Shown here in pieces: positions 39,594 to 48,874 of a stretch of 48,874 bases of DNA. Source of the stretch: Deltaproteobacteria bacterium (GTDB lineage: Bacteria > Myxococcota_A > UBA9160 > UBA6930); the NCBI GenBank assembly GCA_002687015.1, contig NYZB01000231.1, forward strand, positions 1 through 48,874, written 5' to 3'. The translations under genes were made by a program, and so were the position numbers. The notes below the pieces were generated by a model. It had not been told where the DNA came from. It searched no databases and saw only the letters and a program-made list of their open reading frames with translations. Position 1 is the stretch's first letter. Every line of letters starts with the position of its first letter.

Positions 39594-40187
39594 ATGGGAC
39601 GCCCGAGCCTCGGAGCCCAACGCCGCGAGCAGATCCTGGAGGCCTTCGAGCGTTGCCTGGTCGCCCAGGGCCTGGAGGCCACGACCCTCGAAGCGGTGGC
39701 GAAGGAGGCGGGGGTCCAGCGCGCCGCCATCCGGCACTTCGTCGGCAACCGGGACGAGCTGATCGCGGCCCTGGTCGACCATCTCACGGAGAAGTACCGC
39801 TCCGCGTACCAGGCGGAGCTCCGCCCGCGGCTCGTGGCCGGCGAGGGCGCAGAGGCGGCTCTCGACTACCTCTTCCTGGGTGGCTTCGTCTCCGACCTCG
39901 ACCGGGAAGGCCGAGCGACCGAGGCGCTGCGCGCGGCGGCCGCCTCCGAAGAGGGCACCAGGAAGTCACTGAGGAAGATGTACGACGCCTTCGAGAGGGA
40001 GATCTTCGGCCTGCTCCAGGCCGTCCATCCGCACGCCGATCCGGGGCGCGCCCGGGGCGTCGCCTACGCGGTCATGTGCCTCGCGGAGGAGAGCGCCTTC
40101 ATGCAGGCACTGGGCTTCCCGGGCAGGCGCAGACGCGCCGCGCGAAACGCCGCCGCCCTGCTCGTCGACTCGCTCCGAAAGGGCTGA
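39594..40187 (+). CDS. TetR family transcriptional regulator
   Basis: RREQILEAFERCLVAQGLEATTLEAVAKEAGVQRAAIRHFVGNRDELIAALVDH helix-turn-helix. Confidence 0.92.
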   Translation: MGRPSLGAQRREQILEAFERCLVAQGLEATTLEAVAKEAGVQRAAIRHFVGNRDELIAALVDHLTEKYRSAYQAELRPRLVAGEGAEAALDYLFLGGFVSDLDREGRATEALRAAAASEEGTRKSLRKMYDAFEREIFGLLQAVHPHADPGRARGVAYAVMCLAEESAFMQALGFPGRRRRAARNAAALLVDSLRKG

Positions 40188-40234
40188 CCCGCCGCCGGTG
40201 TTCGCGGCCCGGCGAGGAAGCTCGGCCGGGTCAG
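40184..40234. other. Nested inverted repeat spanning two convergent stop codons
   Basis: Outer arms CTGACCCG (40184-40191) and CGGGTCAG (40227-40234), inner arms CGCCGG and CCGGCG; TGA of TetR and TGA of the MBL gene sit in opposite outer arms. Confidence 0.6.
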
Positions 40235-41187
40235 GGCGCCTCCCGTTCCCAGCGATGCGCCATCGGAAGATCGGTGAGCAGGCTGATTCGCTCGTTCACG
40301 CGGTACTCCACGGGAAGGAGCCCCTCGCCTTCGGCCTCGCCAGCACGAATCGACAGGAGAGTGCGCTGGAGATCCCGCACGTCACCGAAGCCGGTTCGCG
40401 GAGCGCCGGGGGGCGCAGCGCGATGGCCAGCCCAGATGACGGCGTCCTCGGCCAGGATCTCCAGGAGGCGATCGGCCGTCCACAGGTAGTCGCCCAGCGA
40501 CGAGTTCGGAAGGAACGCGAAGAGTGGAGCAGGGTAGAGGTAGTCACCGCTGAAGAGCTGATGCCGCTCGGCGTCGTGGAGCGCCATCGAGTCGCGGGTG
40601 TGACCCGGTGCGTGGAGCAAACGCAGGCTTCGGCCGCCGAGATCGACCTCCTCGCCCGGTGCCCACCAGTGGGTCACGTGGAGGGGCCGTAGCGGCCGCC
40701 CTTCGAGGTAGCCCAGGTGCTCGGTCTCGGTGGGAAGGAGAACGCCGTCCGGAGCGCGGGCCCGCAAGTATGGGAGATCGATCATTCCGACCTGCTCGAA
40801 GCGGTGGACGTTGCCCACGTGGTCGTAGTGCAGGTGGGAGGGAAGCGCGATCACCGGCAATGCCGTCAGCGAGTCGACGACGGGCCGGATGTCGCGTTCA
40901 CCGGGACCGGAATCGAAGAGCAGGGCGCGCTCGCTCCCCAGGATCAGGTAGCTCCAGGTCTGCTGGAAGTAGCGCGGCTCCCCGATGGCGACGGTCGCGT
41001 CGTCGATCCACTCCACGGTGAAGTAGTCGTCGAACCACTCGACTCCCGGCCCCTCCTCGGAGGCGGGCTCGAGGGCCGGCGGCTCGCCTTCCTGGAGCCA
41101 TCCGAAGAGCCGCAAGTAGAGGTTCCGGTGGTCGCCGCAGCCCGTGAGCAGGACCGCGATCGTCAGGAGAAGAGCCGCGCGACCCAT
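40231..41187 (-). CDS. MBL-fold metallo-hydrolase, predicted lipoprotein
   Basis: Lipobox MGRAALLLTIAVLLTGC; metal motif SHLHYDHVGN, APGHTRDSM, FSGDYLY. ATG at 41187 overlaps the upstream gene's stop. Confidence 0.88.
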   Translation of the reverse strand: MGRAALLLTIAVLLTGCGDHRNLYLRLFGWLQEGEPPALEPASEEGPGVEWFDDYFTVEWIDDATVAIGEPRYFQQTWSYLILGSERALLFDSGPGERDIRPVVDSLTALPVIALPSHLHYDHVGNVHRFEQVGMIDLPYLRARAPDGVLLPTETEHLGYLEGRPLRPLHVTHWWAPGEEVDLGGRSLRLLHAPGHTRDSMALHDAERHQLFSGDYLYPAPLFAFLPNSSLGDYLWTADRLLEILAEDAVIWAGHRAAPPGAPRTGFGDVRDLQRTLLSIRAGEAEGEGLLPVEYRVNERISLLTDLPMAHRWEREAP

Positions 41188-43583
41188 CAGAAGCGCGGCG
41201 CGCTTCCGATCACGCCCTCCTCCTCGAGACGGGCGAGCGCCTCGTCGTCCACTCCGAGAAGCCCACCCAGGATCTCCCGATTGTGTTCGCCCAGGGTGGG
41301 TGTGGGCCGGCGGATCCAGGGCTCTCCGGCCTCGTCTCGCGAGACGTAGCGGAAGGGCACGATCGGGATCGGGTGCTGGCCGACCTCGGAGTGGTGCAGC
41401 TCCTCGAAGAAGCCGTGTGCCACGAGCTGCGGGTGGAGATAGGCCGCACGCCCGTCGAAGACGGGCGCGGCGGGGATGCCCTCGGCGAGCAGCTCCTTCA
41501 AGGTGCGGTCGAGATCGCGCTCGGCGGTCCAGGCCGAGAGCTGGTCGTCGATGCGGTCGTGGGCGGCGCGCCGCCCGCGCAGGGTCTCGAGATCTTGCGC
41601 CTGCATCCACTCGGGATCGCCGACCACCCGGCACAGGGCGGCCCATTGCTCGTCGTCCTCGATCGAGAGGGCCAGCCACTGCTCTTCGCCGCGGCAGCGG
41701 TAGAGACCCTGGGGCGCAGCGCCGAAGAAGCGGTTGCCGTCACGCTCCATGCGGAAGCCCTCGGCGCCGAACTCGACGATCTGCTCGGCCGCCGCGTTGA
41801 GCGCGCCCTCCACCATGGCGCACTCGACGAGCGAGCCCCGCCCGGTGCGCTCCCGCTCCTGCAACGCCACCAGGGTGGCGAAGGCGGCGTGCATCCCGGC
41901 CAGGGGGTCGCAGGGCCCGCGCTGGATGCGCGGCTGGTCGTGCTCGTGACCCGTGAGCCAGGCCAGCCCGGTGATCTGCTCCATGGTCTGGGCAAAGCCC
42001 ACGTGGTCGCGCCAGGGGCCGCTGAGGCCGAAGGCGGGCATCCGCACCATGACGGTTCGGGGGCTCCGCGCGTGCACCGCCTCCCAGTCGAGACCGAACT
42101 GCTCCACCACGCGAGGCGAGTAGTTCTCGACGAACACATCGCACTGCTCGATGAGCCGCATGCAGATGTCGCGGCCCCGCTCGTCTGCCAGGTTCAGCGT
42201 GAGGCCCCGCTTGTTGAGGTTCGCTCCCAGGAAGAGACCCGAATACTCCCACCAGCGTTCGTGCTGGCCGAAGAACATGCCGCCGACCATGCGCATGCCG
42301 TCGGGCCGGTGGGCGGCCTCGAGGTGGATCACGTCGGCGCCCAGCGTCGCGAGCATCTGTGTCGACGAGGGCCCGGCCCACCAGGCCGTGGCGTCCAGTA
42401 CGCGCACGCCGGCCAGCGGAAGCTCGCGCTCCCCACCCTCGGAGGCAGGAGCAGCGCGATCGCGGGCTTCGATGGCGCCGGTGTGCTGCCCCAGGGTCGG
42501 TGCCGGAGCCAGTGCTCGCGCACCGGTGCCGTCGATCAGATAGGGGGATCGCGGCTGGAGGAAGCCCCCGCGCGGGTTCTTCACGAAGACGCCGCGCGCC
42601 CGGAAGTGCTCGTGCTGAAGGACCGTCGCCCCGTCGTGCACGGGCGCCACGGGGATCCGCAGGAGGGACGCACGCTCCACGATCTCGGCCGTCGTGTGTC
42701 GAGTGGTCCACTCGCGAACGCCCGCGTTCCACTCGTCACGCCGCTCCCAGCGGGTCGCGATCGCTGCCAACCCCTCGTCGCCACGCCACGCCGTCTTCTC
42801 GATCAGCAGGAGGAAGTCCTCGAACTGCTGCCGGGAGTTGGTGTTGAAGCCGACCCAGCCATCGAGAGTCGGCTCGATCGAGGGAATCTCGACCGTGCGG
42901 GCAGGTTGGGTCAGCTCTGGACGCCCGGCCAGGCTCGTCATCAGGTCGCCGTAGAGTCCGGCGGCGATGTTCATCACCTCGAGCAGCGAGAAGTCGATCC
43001 ACTCCCCGTGCCCGGTGCGGCGGGCCCGCTGGGTTGCCGCCAGCGCGGCCACGGCCGCGAAGGTGCCGCCGATCCAGAAGGTGGTCTGGCCGCCGGCCAT
43101 GATCGGCGGATCTTCGGGAAGGCCACGACCCGCGATCGACCCGCATTCGGCCTGGATCGTGAACTCGCTCCAGGGTCGGCCGACGTAGGGGCCGGTCTGG
43201 CCGTAGGGGCTGATCGAGAGGACCACCAGCCGGGGGTCGGCGGCCCGAAGGGCTCGACCCTCCGGACCGCCGTCGTCCATTCCAGGCACCGTGGACTCGA
43301 CGACCAGGTCGGCGCCCGCCACGAGGGCCCGCACCTCTTCGTCGCCGGACCCTCCGACGACGCCCCGTTTCGACGCGTGCAGGAAGCGAAACAGCGCACC
43401 GTCCTCGCCTTCGGGGAGGGGACCGCGGGCCGCGGAGCGCCGCCGAAGTGGGTCGCCCCCGGGCGGCTCCACCTTGATGACGTCCGCGCCGGCGTCGGCG
43501 AGGAGCTTCGTGGCGTACCCACCGGCGATCCCGGTGGAGAAGTCGACCACGCGGATAGCCGCCAGGCGGCCGGGTTCGCTCAA
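41187..43583 (-). CDS. Tandem di-domain CaiB/BaiF CoA-transferase
   Basis: Two consecutive modules: VVDFSTGIAGGYATKLLADAGADVIKVEPPGGDPLRR..WIDFSLLEVMN and VRVLDATAWWAGPSSTQMLATLGADVIHLEAAHRPDGMRM..GSLVECAMVEGALN. Likely TTG start at 43583 with GGAGGA upstream. Confidence 0.88.
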   Translation of the reverse strand: MSEPGRLAAIRVVDFSTGIAGGYATKLLADAGADVIKVEPPGGDPLRRRSAARGPLPEGEDGALFRFLHASKRGVVGGSGDEEVRALVAGADLVVESTVPGMDDGGPEGRALRAADPRLVVLSISPYGQTGPYVGRPWSEFTIQAECGSIAGRGLPEDPPIMAGGQTTFWIGGTFAAVAALAATQRARRTGHGEWIDFSLLEVMNIAAGLYGDLMTSLAGRPELTQPARTVEIPSIEPTLDGWVGFNTNSRQQFEDFLLLIEKTAWRGDEGLAAIATRWERRDEWNAGVREWTTRHTTAEIVERASLLRIPVAPVHDGATVLQHEHFRARGVFVKNPRGGFLQPRSPYLIDGTGARALAPAPTLGQHTGAIEARDRAAPASEGGERELPLAGVRVLDATAWWAGPSSTQMLATLGADVIHLEAAHRPDGMRMVGGMFFGQHERWWEYSGLFLGANLNKRGLTLNLADERGRDICMRLIEQCDVFVENYSPRVVEQFGLDWEAVHARSPRTVMVRMPAFGLSGPWRDHVGFAQTMEQITGLAWLTGHEHDQPRIQRGPCDPLAGMHAAFATLVALQERERTGRGSLVECAMVEGALNAAAEQIVEFGAEGFRMERDGNRFFGAAPQGLYRCRGEEQWLALSIEDDEQWAALCRVVGDPEWMQAQDLETLRGRRAAHDRIDDQLSAWTAERDLDRTLKELLAEGIPAAPVFDGRAAYLHPQLVAHGFFEELHHSEVGQHPIPIVPFRYVSRDEAGEPWIRRPTPTLGEHNREILGGLLGVDDEALARLEEEGVIGSAPRF

Positions 43584-43734
43584 TGCAATCTCCTCCGGGT
43601 CGCGATGCCCCGCGACCGCAGAGGGTGCCACAGCGGAGCGTCCGGCAGGGTAGGAGTTGCTCCGGGGAGGGCCCATCCGATGGGAAGGAGGCAGCACCTC
43701 CGCGAGCCGGCCATCCGGGGAGCTTGGGTGGAAG

Positions 43735-44421
43735 CTAGGAAGCCTCCGGGGCGAAGAGACCGCGGGCTTCGAGGTGCGCGACCACTCGCTGACCGAGGGC
43801 GCTGTGCATGGCGAGGCAACGGCGGGCGGCCTCCTCCGCCTCGCCCGCCCGCATCGCCTTGGCGATTTCGAGGAAGCCCTCCCGAGCGATCCCCGACGAG
43901 CCGGGGATCACGGCGAAGAAGTTGCCGGGGACGAGTCCGGACAGCGCCCTGACCAGTTCGCGCAGACGCGGCGACCCGCCCACCTCCTGCAACCGGGCGT
44001 GGAAACGCGTGACCCGGTCGCAGAGGAGGGCGGCGTCCTCGGCAGCCTCGATCGAAGCCGCCAGCCCCGCGAGCTCGGTGAGCGCTTCCCCGCCTGCCCG
44101 TTCCACCGCACGCCGGATCGCCTGGCCGTAGATCAGACCGTAGAGCTCGTAGTGGTCTTCGATCGCAGCGGAATCGAAGGCGTTCACGTAGGCGCCGCGA
44201 TGAGGCTCGATGCGGACGACCCCCTCTCGCGCCAGGCCGGCCAGCGCCTCGCGTACCGGGATGCGGCTCACACCGAGTGCGTCCGCGATCTGCTGCTGGG
44301 GCACCTTCTCGCCCGGGCGCAGCTCCCCGTCGAAGACCAGACGGCGCACGTGCGCCGCGACGGCCTCGCTGGCGTTCGGCCGAACCAGTCGATCGGCGCT
44401 GCGGCCGGCGCCCTCAGCCAT
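43735..44421 (-). CDS. GntR family transcriptional regulator with FCD domain
   Basis: [49 protein letters not shown]-terminal FCD-type helical region. Confidence 0.92.
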   Translation of the reverse strand: MAEGAGRSADRLVRPNASEAVAAHVRRLVFDGELRPGEKVPQQQIADALGVSRIPVREALAGLAREGVVRIEPHRGAYVNAFDSAAIEDHYELYGLIYGQAIRRAVERAGGEALTELAGLAASIEAAEDAALLCDRVTRFHARLQEVGGSPRLRELVRALSGLVPGNFFAVIPGSSGIAREGFLEIAKAMRAGEAEEAARRCLAMHSALGQRVVAHLEARGLFAPEAS

Positions 44422-44803
44422 GGCTCGGCAGCTTGCGGGTGAGCAGGAGGTAGTCCTCGACGGGCTCACCTCCGATGAGGTGCTCCTGGATGATCCGCTC
44501 GAGCACGTCGAGCGAGCAGGAGTGGTACCAGGTGCCCTCGGGGTACACGACGGCGACCGGTCCCTTCGCGCAGACCTGCAGGCAGTTGGCCTTGGTGCGA
44601 AACACCCCTCCCTCGCCGACCAATCCGAGCTCGATCAGACGGGCCTTCAGGAAGTCCCAGGAGGCCAGGCTCGCCTCCTTGGTGGAGCACTTCGGCTTGG
44701 TCTGATCCGCGCACAGCAGGATGTGTCGGCGAATCGCGGGAACCCCGACCTCTCGAGCCTTGTCGAGGGCCTTGCGGGTCATCAGGTCGTCGCGAACGGA
44801 CAT
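44414..44803 (-). CDS. Thioredoxin-like (2Fe-2S) ferredoxin domain protein
   Basis: [70 protein letters not shown]. Confidence 0.87.
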   Translation of the reverse strand: MSVRDDLMTRKALDKAREVGVPAIRRHILLCADQTKPKCSTKEASLASWDFLKARLIELGLVGEGGVFRTKANCLQVCAKGPVAVVYPEGTWYHSCSLDVLERIIQEHLIGGEPVEDYLLLTRKLPSHG

Positions 44804-44828
44804 GGCGGGCTCCAGGGGCTTCAGATGG

Positions 44829-44847
44829 TTTGTATATTCTATACAAA
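44829..44847. promoter_or_regulatory. Candidate GntR/FadR-type operator TTTGTATA-TTC-TATACAAA
   Basis: Perfect 8+3+8 palindrome 26 bp upstream of the ferredoxin-GntR start and about 100 bp upstream of the divergent protease gene; resembles the TnGTnnnACnA half-site pattern of FadR-type regulators. Confidence 0.78.
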
Positions 44848-44946
44848 TCTCTGCACCCATGGGCGGTTCACCGCGCGCGGGGCGACTCGTGTAGCGTGGA
44901 GGCCCCCCCTTCCGGGCCGGACCCCGGCCCGAGGAAAGTGCTCCCC

Positions 44947-47900
44947 ATGCCCCTGCTGCTCGTGCTCCTCCTCCTGGCCTTCGCATCGACTCCCGCCCTG
45001 GCCGACGTCCCCTACCCCACCTGCGCCGACGCGGGTTGCTCGGATCCCGGTGACTTCGGCAGCTATCTCTTCCTGCCACCGGCCCAGCTCCCGAACGACT
45101 TCAACCCGACGGCGGGGAGCTCGTGGAAGTACAACCCGGGTACGGGCATGGACGTCCCCGGAGCGTGGCGCCTGTCGACCGGGCGGCCCGACGTGGTCGT
45201 GGCGGTGCTCGACAGCGGCATCCGCTGGAGCGCGGTCGACCTGGCGCGCAAGGTGGCGCTGAACCGCCGCGAGCTTCCGCCCCCCGCCGGCTGCGAGCAG
45301 CACGACTGCAACGGTGACGGCTTCGTGAGCGTGGACGACTACGCCGGTCTTGCCGATGCCAACGGCAACGGGCGGCTCGACGGCCAGGACCTGATCCTCG
45401 CCTTCTCGGACGGCGTGGACGACGACCGCAACGGCTACGTCGACGACATCGCGGGCTGGGACTTCGCAGACGACGACAACGACCCCGAGGATCGGGTCGA
45501 CTACGGCCATGGCACGGGCGAAGCCGAGGACAGCACGGGCGAGGCCAACAACGGCGGCGGCATGCCGGGTGTCGCGCCGAGCGCGATGTTCATGCCGCTC
45601 AAGGTCGCCGACAGCTTCGTGGCGGCCGGGAGCGACTTCGCCCAGGCCGTGGTCTACGCGGTCGAGAACGGCGCCGCGGTGGTGCAGGAAGCCCTGGGCA
45701 CGATCGGCGCCTCGCCGACCAGCCAGGCCGCCATCGACCTGGCCTACCGCCGCGGAGTCCCCGTGATCGCCAGCGCGGCCGACGAGTCGAGCCGGCACCA
45801 CAACTTCCCCGCGGTGCTCGAGCACACGATCTGGGTCAACTCGATCGTCCACGGCGACGGCACCTTCACCGAGCAGGAGGATGAGTACGACCTGCTGAAC
45901 GGCTGCACCAACTACGGCGGACGCGCCTGGGTCGCGATCTCGTCGAACTCCTGCAGCTCCGAGGCGACCGGGCGCGGGGCCGGACTCGCCGCGCTGCTGG
46001 TCTCCCACGGGCGCAACCTGCTCGAAGCGGGCGCATTGCGGCCCTACCCGGGCCAGACCGACGGCCGGCCCTTCTCGGCGGAGGAGATCCGCCAGATCTT
46101 CCGGCGCTCGGCGCAGGACGTGGACCACGCGGCAGACCTCTTCGATCTCACGATGAACCCCCTCCTCCAGGGCGTGCTCTCCGCTCCCGGGCTCGGGCTC
46201 CTGTTCGGCTCCGAGCGCTGGCCCACCGGACCGGGCTGGGACGAGTTCACCGGCTACGGCCGACCCGACGCGGTGCGCCTGCTCGATATCGAGACGGCGG
46301 GCATCCCGCCGGAGGCGGATCTCTCGGGGAGCATCGCCTGGTTCGACACGATCGATCCCCTCGTCCGACCGGAAGTGCCGATCCTGGGCTCTGCGGCGGC
46401 CGTTCGGGCGGGTGGCCGCTTCGAGGCCATCCTCGAGGTCGGCTGCGGCGTACAGCCCGATGCCTTCCAGGAGATCGCGCGCCAGGAGGCGGATGCCCCC
46501 CTGCGCGACGCCCTGCTGGGCGCGTGGAAGCCCGCCGACACGGCTCTCGCCTGCGGCTTCGACCCGTCGGAAGCCATCGACGACCCGGTCGCACACAGCG
46601 TCACCCTCCGACTGCGCGTCCTCGATCGCCTGGGCCGGCTGGGCGAAGACCGCAGGACCGTGGCCCTGCACAGCGATCCGACCCTGGCTCGCCCTCCCCT
46701 CGTGCTGAACAGCTCGGCGGAAGGCTCGATGGCCCTGGCGGACGTGAACCGCGATGGAGTGCTGGACATCGTCTACGGGCTCGCCGACGGCAGCGTCCAT
46801 GCGTGGCGGGGCGACACGGGCGAGGAGCTCCCGGGCTTCCCGGTCCGTACGCGGCGCCTCCCGGTCCATTCTTCAGCGGCCTACCGGAGCGGCGAGGTGC
46901 CGGTGCCGCACGAGATGATCCTCGGCGCCACGGCCGCCGACGACCTCGACGGCGATGGACGGGTCGAGGTGGTCGTGGCCTCCGTCGAGGGACGCGTCTA
47001 CGTCTTCGACGACCACGGCGACCTGCGCCGCGGCTTCCCGGTCTCGACGGACCCGGCCTTGTCCGACCCGGCACAGCGCGATCCCCTGAACGACACCGAC
47101 CCGGGCATCATCGCAGCGCCGACCCTGGTCGACCTCGACCCGCCCACCGCCGAGCCGGACCTCGAGATCGTCGCGGCCGCGCTGGACGGCCACCTCTACG
47201 CGTGGCGTGCCAACGGTACCCCCGTAGCCGGCTACCCGGTGCGGATCGCCGACCGCACGAGAGTCGACATCGATCCGGCGACGGGCCGCGCCACGGCCCG
47301 CGCGGCCGGCGTCCGCGAGCGCGGCGCCAAGCTGCTGGGCTCACCTGCCGTCGGAGATCTCGACGGCGACGGGCGCAACGACGTCGTGCTGCCGAGCAAC
47401 GAGGAGTACGACGGGGAGCCGAACGGCTTCGCCATCGAGAGCCCGATCCTGAGCCTGCTCAAGGCCTTTGGCGACCAGCTGGGCGGCGCCTTCGAGTTCG
47501 AGACGGCGGGGCGCCTCTACGCCGTGCACTCGGACGGCAACCTGGCGGCGGGCGGGCCCTTCCTGCCGGGCTGGCCGGTCGGTGTCCCGCTTTTGACGCC
47601 TGGGCTGCTTCCGACGGTGGGCACGGGCACGCCGGGCGCTCCCGCCCTGGCGGACCTCGACGGTCAGGGCTCGCTCCGCGCGGCGATCTTCTCATCGGCG
47701 GGTCCGGCGATGCTCTTCGCGGCGGACGGCAGCCCGGCTCTCGGCTTGTTGGCGGGGGCCCCGCGCAGCTTCGCCCTCGACTTCCCGGGAGGAGGCTTTC
47801 CGAACGTCCCGCCGACGGCGGGCTCCGCCGATGCGCCCTTCATCCCGGCCCTCGGCGCGGGCGCCTTCGGCGACCTGACCGGCGACGGGCACCCCGAGTA

Positions 47901-48732
47901 CGTCGCGGCGAGCGTCGGCCTGCGCAAGCTGCTCGACGCCGCCGCACCCGGGCGACAGCGTTTCGGCGATCACCAGATCGCCGCCTACGACACCGCGAGC
48001 GGTGCCCTGCTGCCCGCCTACCCGGCCGTCATGGACGATCTCCAGTTCCTCACCTCGCCTTCGATCGCCGACGTCGACGGCGACGGGATACCCGAGGTGC
48101 TGCAGGGGAGCGGTGCCTACCTGCTGCGCGCCTACCGCGGCGACGGCGGCGTGCCCCAGGGCTTCCCGAAGTTCACCCACGGCTGGCTGATCAGCTCCCC
48201 GACCCCGGGCGACGTCGACGGCGATGGGAAGATCGAGCTGGTCGCCGCGACACGGGAGGGGCGCCTCTACGTCTGGGATACCCCCGCTCCCGCGAGCGAG
48301 ACAGCCATCCCATGGCAGGGCTTTGGCCGCGATCGCCGCAACACCCAGAACCTGGCCTCGGGCGTCTCGCCACTGGCCGCCGCACGAACCTCGAGTGAGA
48401 GCCTGGCCTGGGAGGTCGAAGCGACCCAGCGGCGCATCCACATCTGGAAGGGGAGCCCCGAGCAGAAGTGGCTCAAGCGGATGGCGCGCTGGGGCCTGCG
48501 AACGGTACTCCGGAAGCTCGAGGCCGAACGACTCGAAGGAGCGATCTTCCTGCTGACCAGGGTCGCGGAATGGGTGGCAGCCCACATGCACGCCGCGGAG
48601 CTGCCCGATCTCGTGGACGACCTCACCGCCCTGGTCGCCAAGGCGCAGGAGCTCGCCGATCCGCCGGGAGACGAGTGCCATCCCCCGACCACACCCCCTC
48701 TTCTCCCGACCGACCCCCCCGACTGCCGCTGA
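44947..48732 (+). CDS. Secreted subtilase-family (S8-like) protein with EF-hand/dockerin-like and FG-GAP-like propeller repeats
   Basis: Signal peptide [31 protein letters not shown] (Asp), [11 protein letters not shown] (His), [17 protein letters not shown] (Ser); [13 protein letters not shown] and [13 protein letters not shown]; repeated DxDGDG motifs in the C-terminal half. Confidence 0.87.
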   Translation: MPLLLVLLLLAFASTPALADVPYPTCADAGCSDPGDFGSYLFLPPAQLPNDFNPTAGSSWKYNPGTGMDVPGAWRLSTGRPDVVVAVLDSGIRWSAVDLARKVALNRRELPPPAGCEQHDCNGDGFVSVDDYAGLADANGNGRLDGQDLILAFSDGVDDDRNGYVDDIAGWDFADDDNDPEDRVDYGHGTGEAEDSTGEANNGGGMPGVAPSAMFMPLKVADSFVAAGSDFAQAVVYAVENGAAVVQEALGTIGASPTSQAAIDLAYRRGVPVIASAADESSRHHNFPAVLEHTIWVNSIVHGDGTFTEQEDEYDLLNGCTNYGGRAWVAISSNSCSSEATGRGAGLAALLVSHGRNLLEAGALRPYPGQTDGRPFSAEEIRQIFRRSAQDVDHAADLFDLTMNPLLQGVLSAPGLGLLFGSERWPTGPGWDEFTGYGRPDAVRLLDIETAGIPPEADLSGSIAWFDTIDPLVRPEVPILGSAAAVRAGGRFEAILEVGCGVQPDAFQEIARQEADAPLRDALLGAWKPADTALACGFDPSEAIDDPVAHSVTLRLRVLDRLGRLGEDRRTVALHSDPTLARPPLVLNSSAEGSMALADVNRDGVLDIVYGLADGSVHAWRGDTGEELPGFPVRTRRLPVHSSAAYRSGEVPVPHEMILGATAADDLDGDGRVEVVVASVEGRVYVFDDHGDLRRGFPVSTDPALSDPAQRDPLNDTDPGIIAAPTLVDLDPPTAEPDLEIVAAALDGHLYAWRANGTPVAGYPVRIADRTRVDIDPATGRATARAAGVRERGAKLLGSPAVGDLDGDGRNDVVLPSNEEYDGEPNGFAIESPILSLLKAFGDQLGGAFEFETAGRLYAVHSDGNLAAGGPFLPGWPVGVPLLTPGLLPTVGTGTPGAPALADLDGQGSLRAAIFSSAGPAMLFAADGSPALGLLAGAPRSFALDFPGGGFPNVPPTAGSADAPFIPALGAGAFGDLTGDGHPEYVAASVGLRKLLDAAAPGRQRFGDHQIAAYDTASGALLPAYPAVMDDLQFLTSPSIADVDGDGIPEVLQGSGAYLLRAYRGDGGVPQGFPKFTHGWLISSPTPGDVDGDGKIELVAATREGRLYVWDTPAPASETAIPWQGFGRDRRNTQNLASGVSPLAAARTSSESLAWEVEATQRRIHIWKGSPEQKWLKRMARWGLRTVLRKLEAERLEGAIFLLTRVAEWVAAHMHAAELPDLVDDLTALVAKAQELADPPGDECHPPTTPPLLPTDPPDCR

Positions 48733-48874
48733 GCCCTGGGCGAAGGCGCGAGTGAGAGGCCGCTTCGCTCCTTTCTTTGACGCGCGGCGGGGCGGTGTTC
48801 ATTCCTCAGAATGGCTCGGCCGGGACAGGGTGGCCCGCGCAGCGCGTGGACAGCGTGTCGCCTACGCGGCTCTC

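Overview
High-GC bacterial window, dense on both strands, with about 41 supported protein genes. No tRNA, rRNA, CRISPR array or transposase was recognised. Most genes look like acyl-CoA / lipid or steroid-type catabolism: three AMP-dependent CoA ligases, an acyl-CoA dehydrogenase, two enoyl-CoA hydratases, CaiB/BaiF CoA-transferases (one tandem di-domain), a thiolase-like protein with an adjacent DUF35/OB-fold partner, SDR and MDR dehydrogenases, an LLM flavin oxidoreductase and a nitronate monooxygenase. Regulators, hydrolases, a sulfatase, a hybrid histidine kinase and a large subtilase with FG-GAP-like repeats make up much of the rest. The most interesting non-coding signal is a family of three dispersed palindromic elements (15340-15380, 19589-19621, 31758-31798). 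They share the core ACAAAGGGGkCnGACCCC, each lies on or next to the stop codon of a minus-strand gene, and their outer stems are locus-specific yet self-complementary. Other points of note: a breakpoint at about 4580, where a 5'-truncated and frameshifted lipoamide dehydrogenase abuts a 5'-truncated NAD-glutamate dehydrogenase; a serine hydrolase with no usable stop codon; two palindromic operator candidates next to TetR and GntR regulators; an active-site-divergent subtilase; and a thiolase-like protein lacking the expected nucleophilic Cys. All calls come from reading the sequence and the supplied ORF track; no database search was run.
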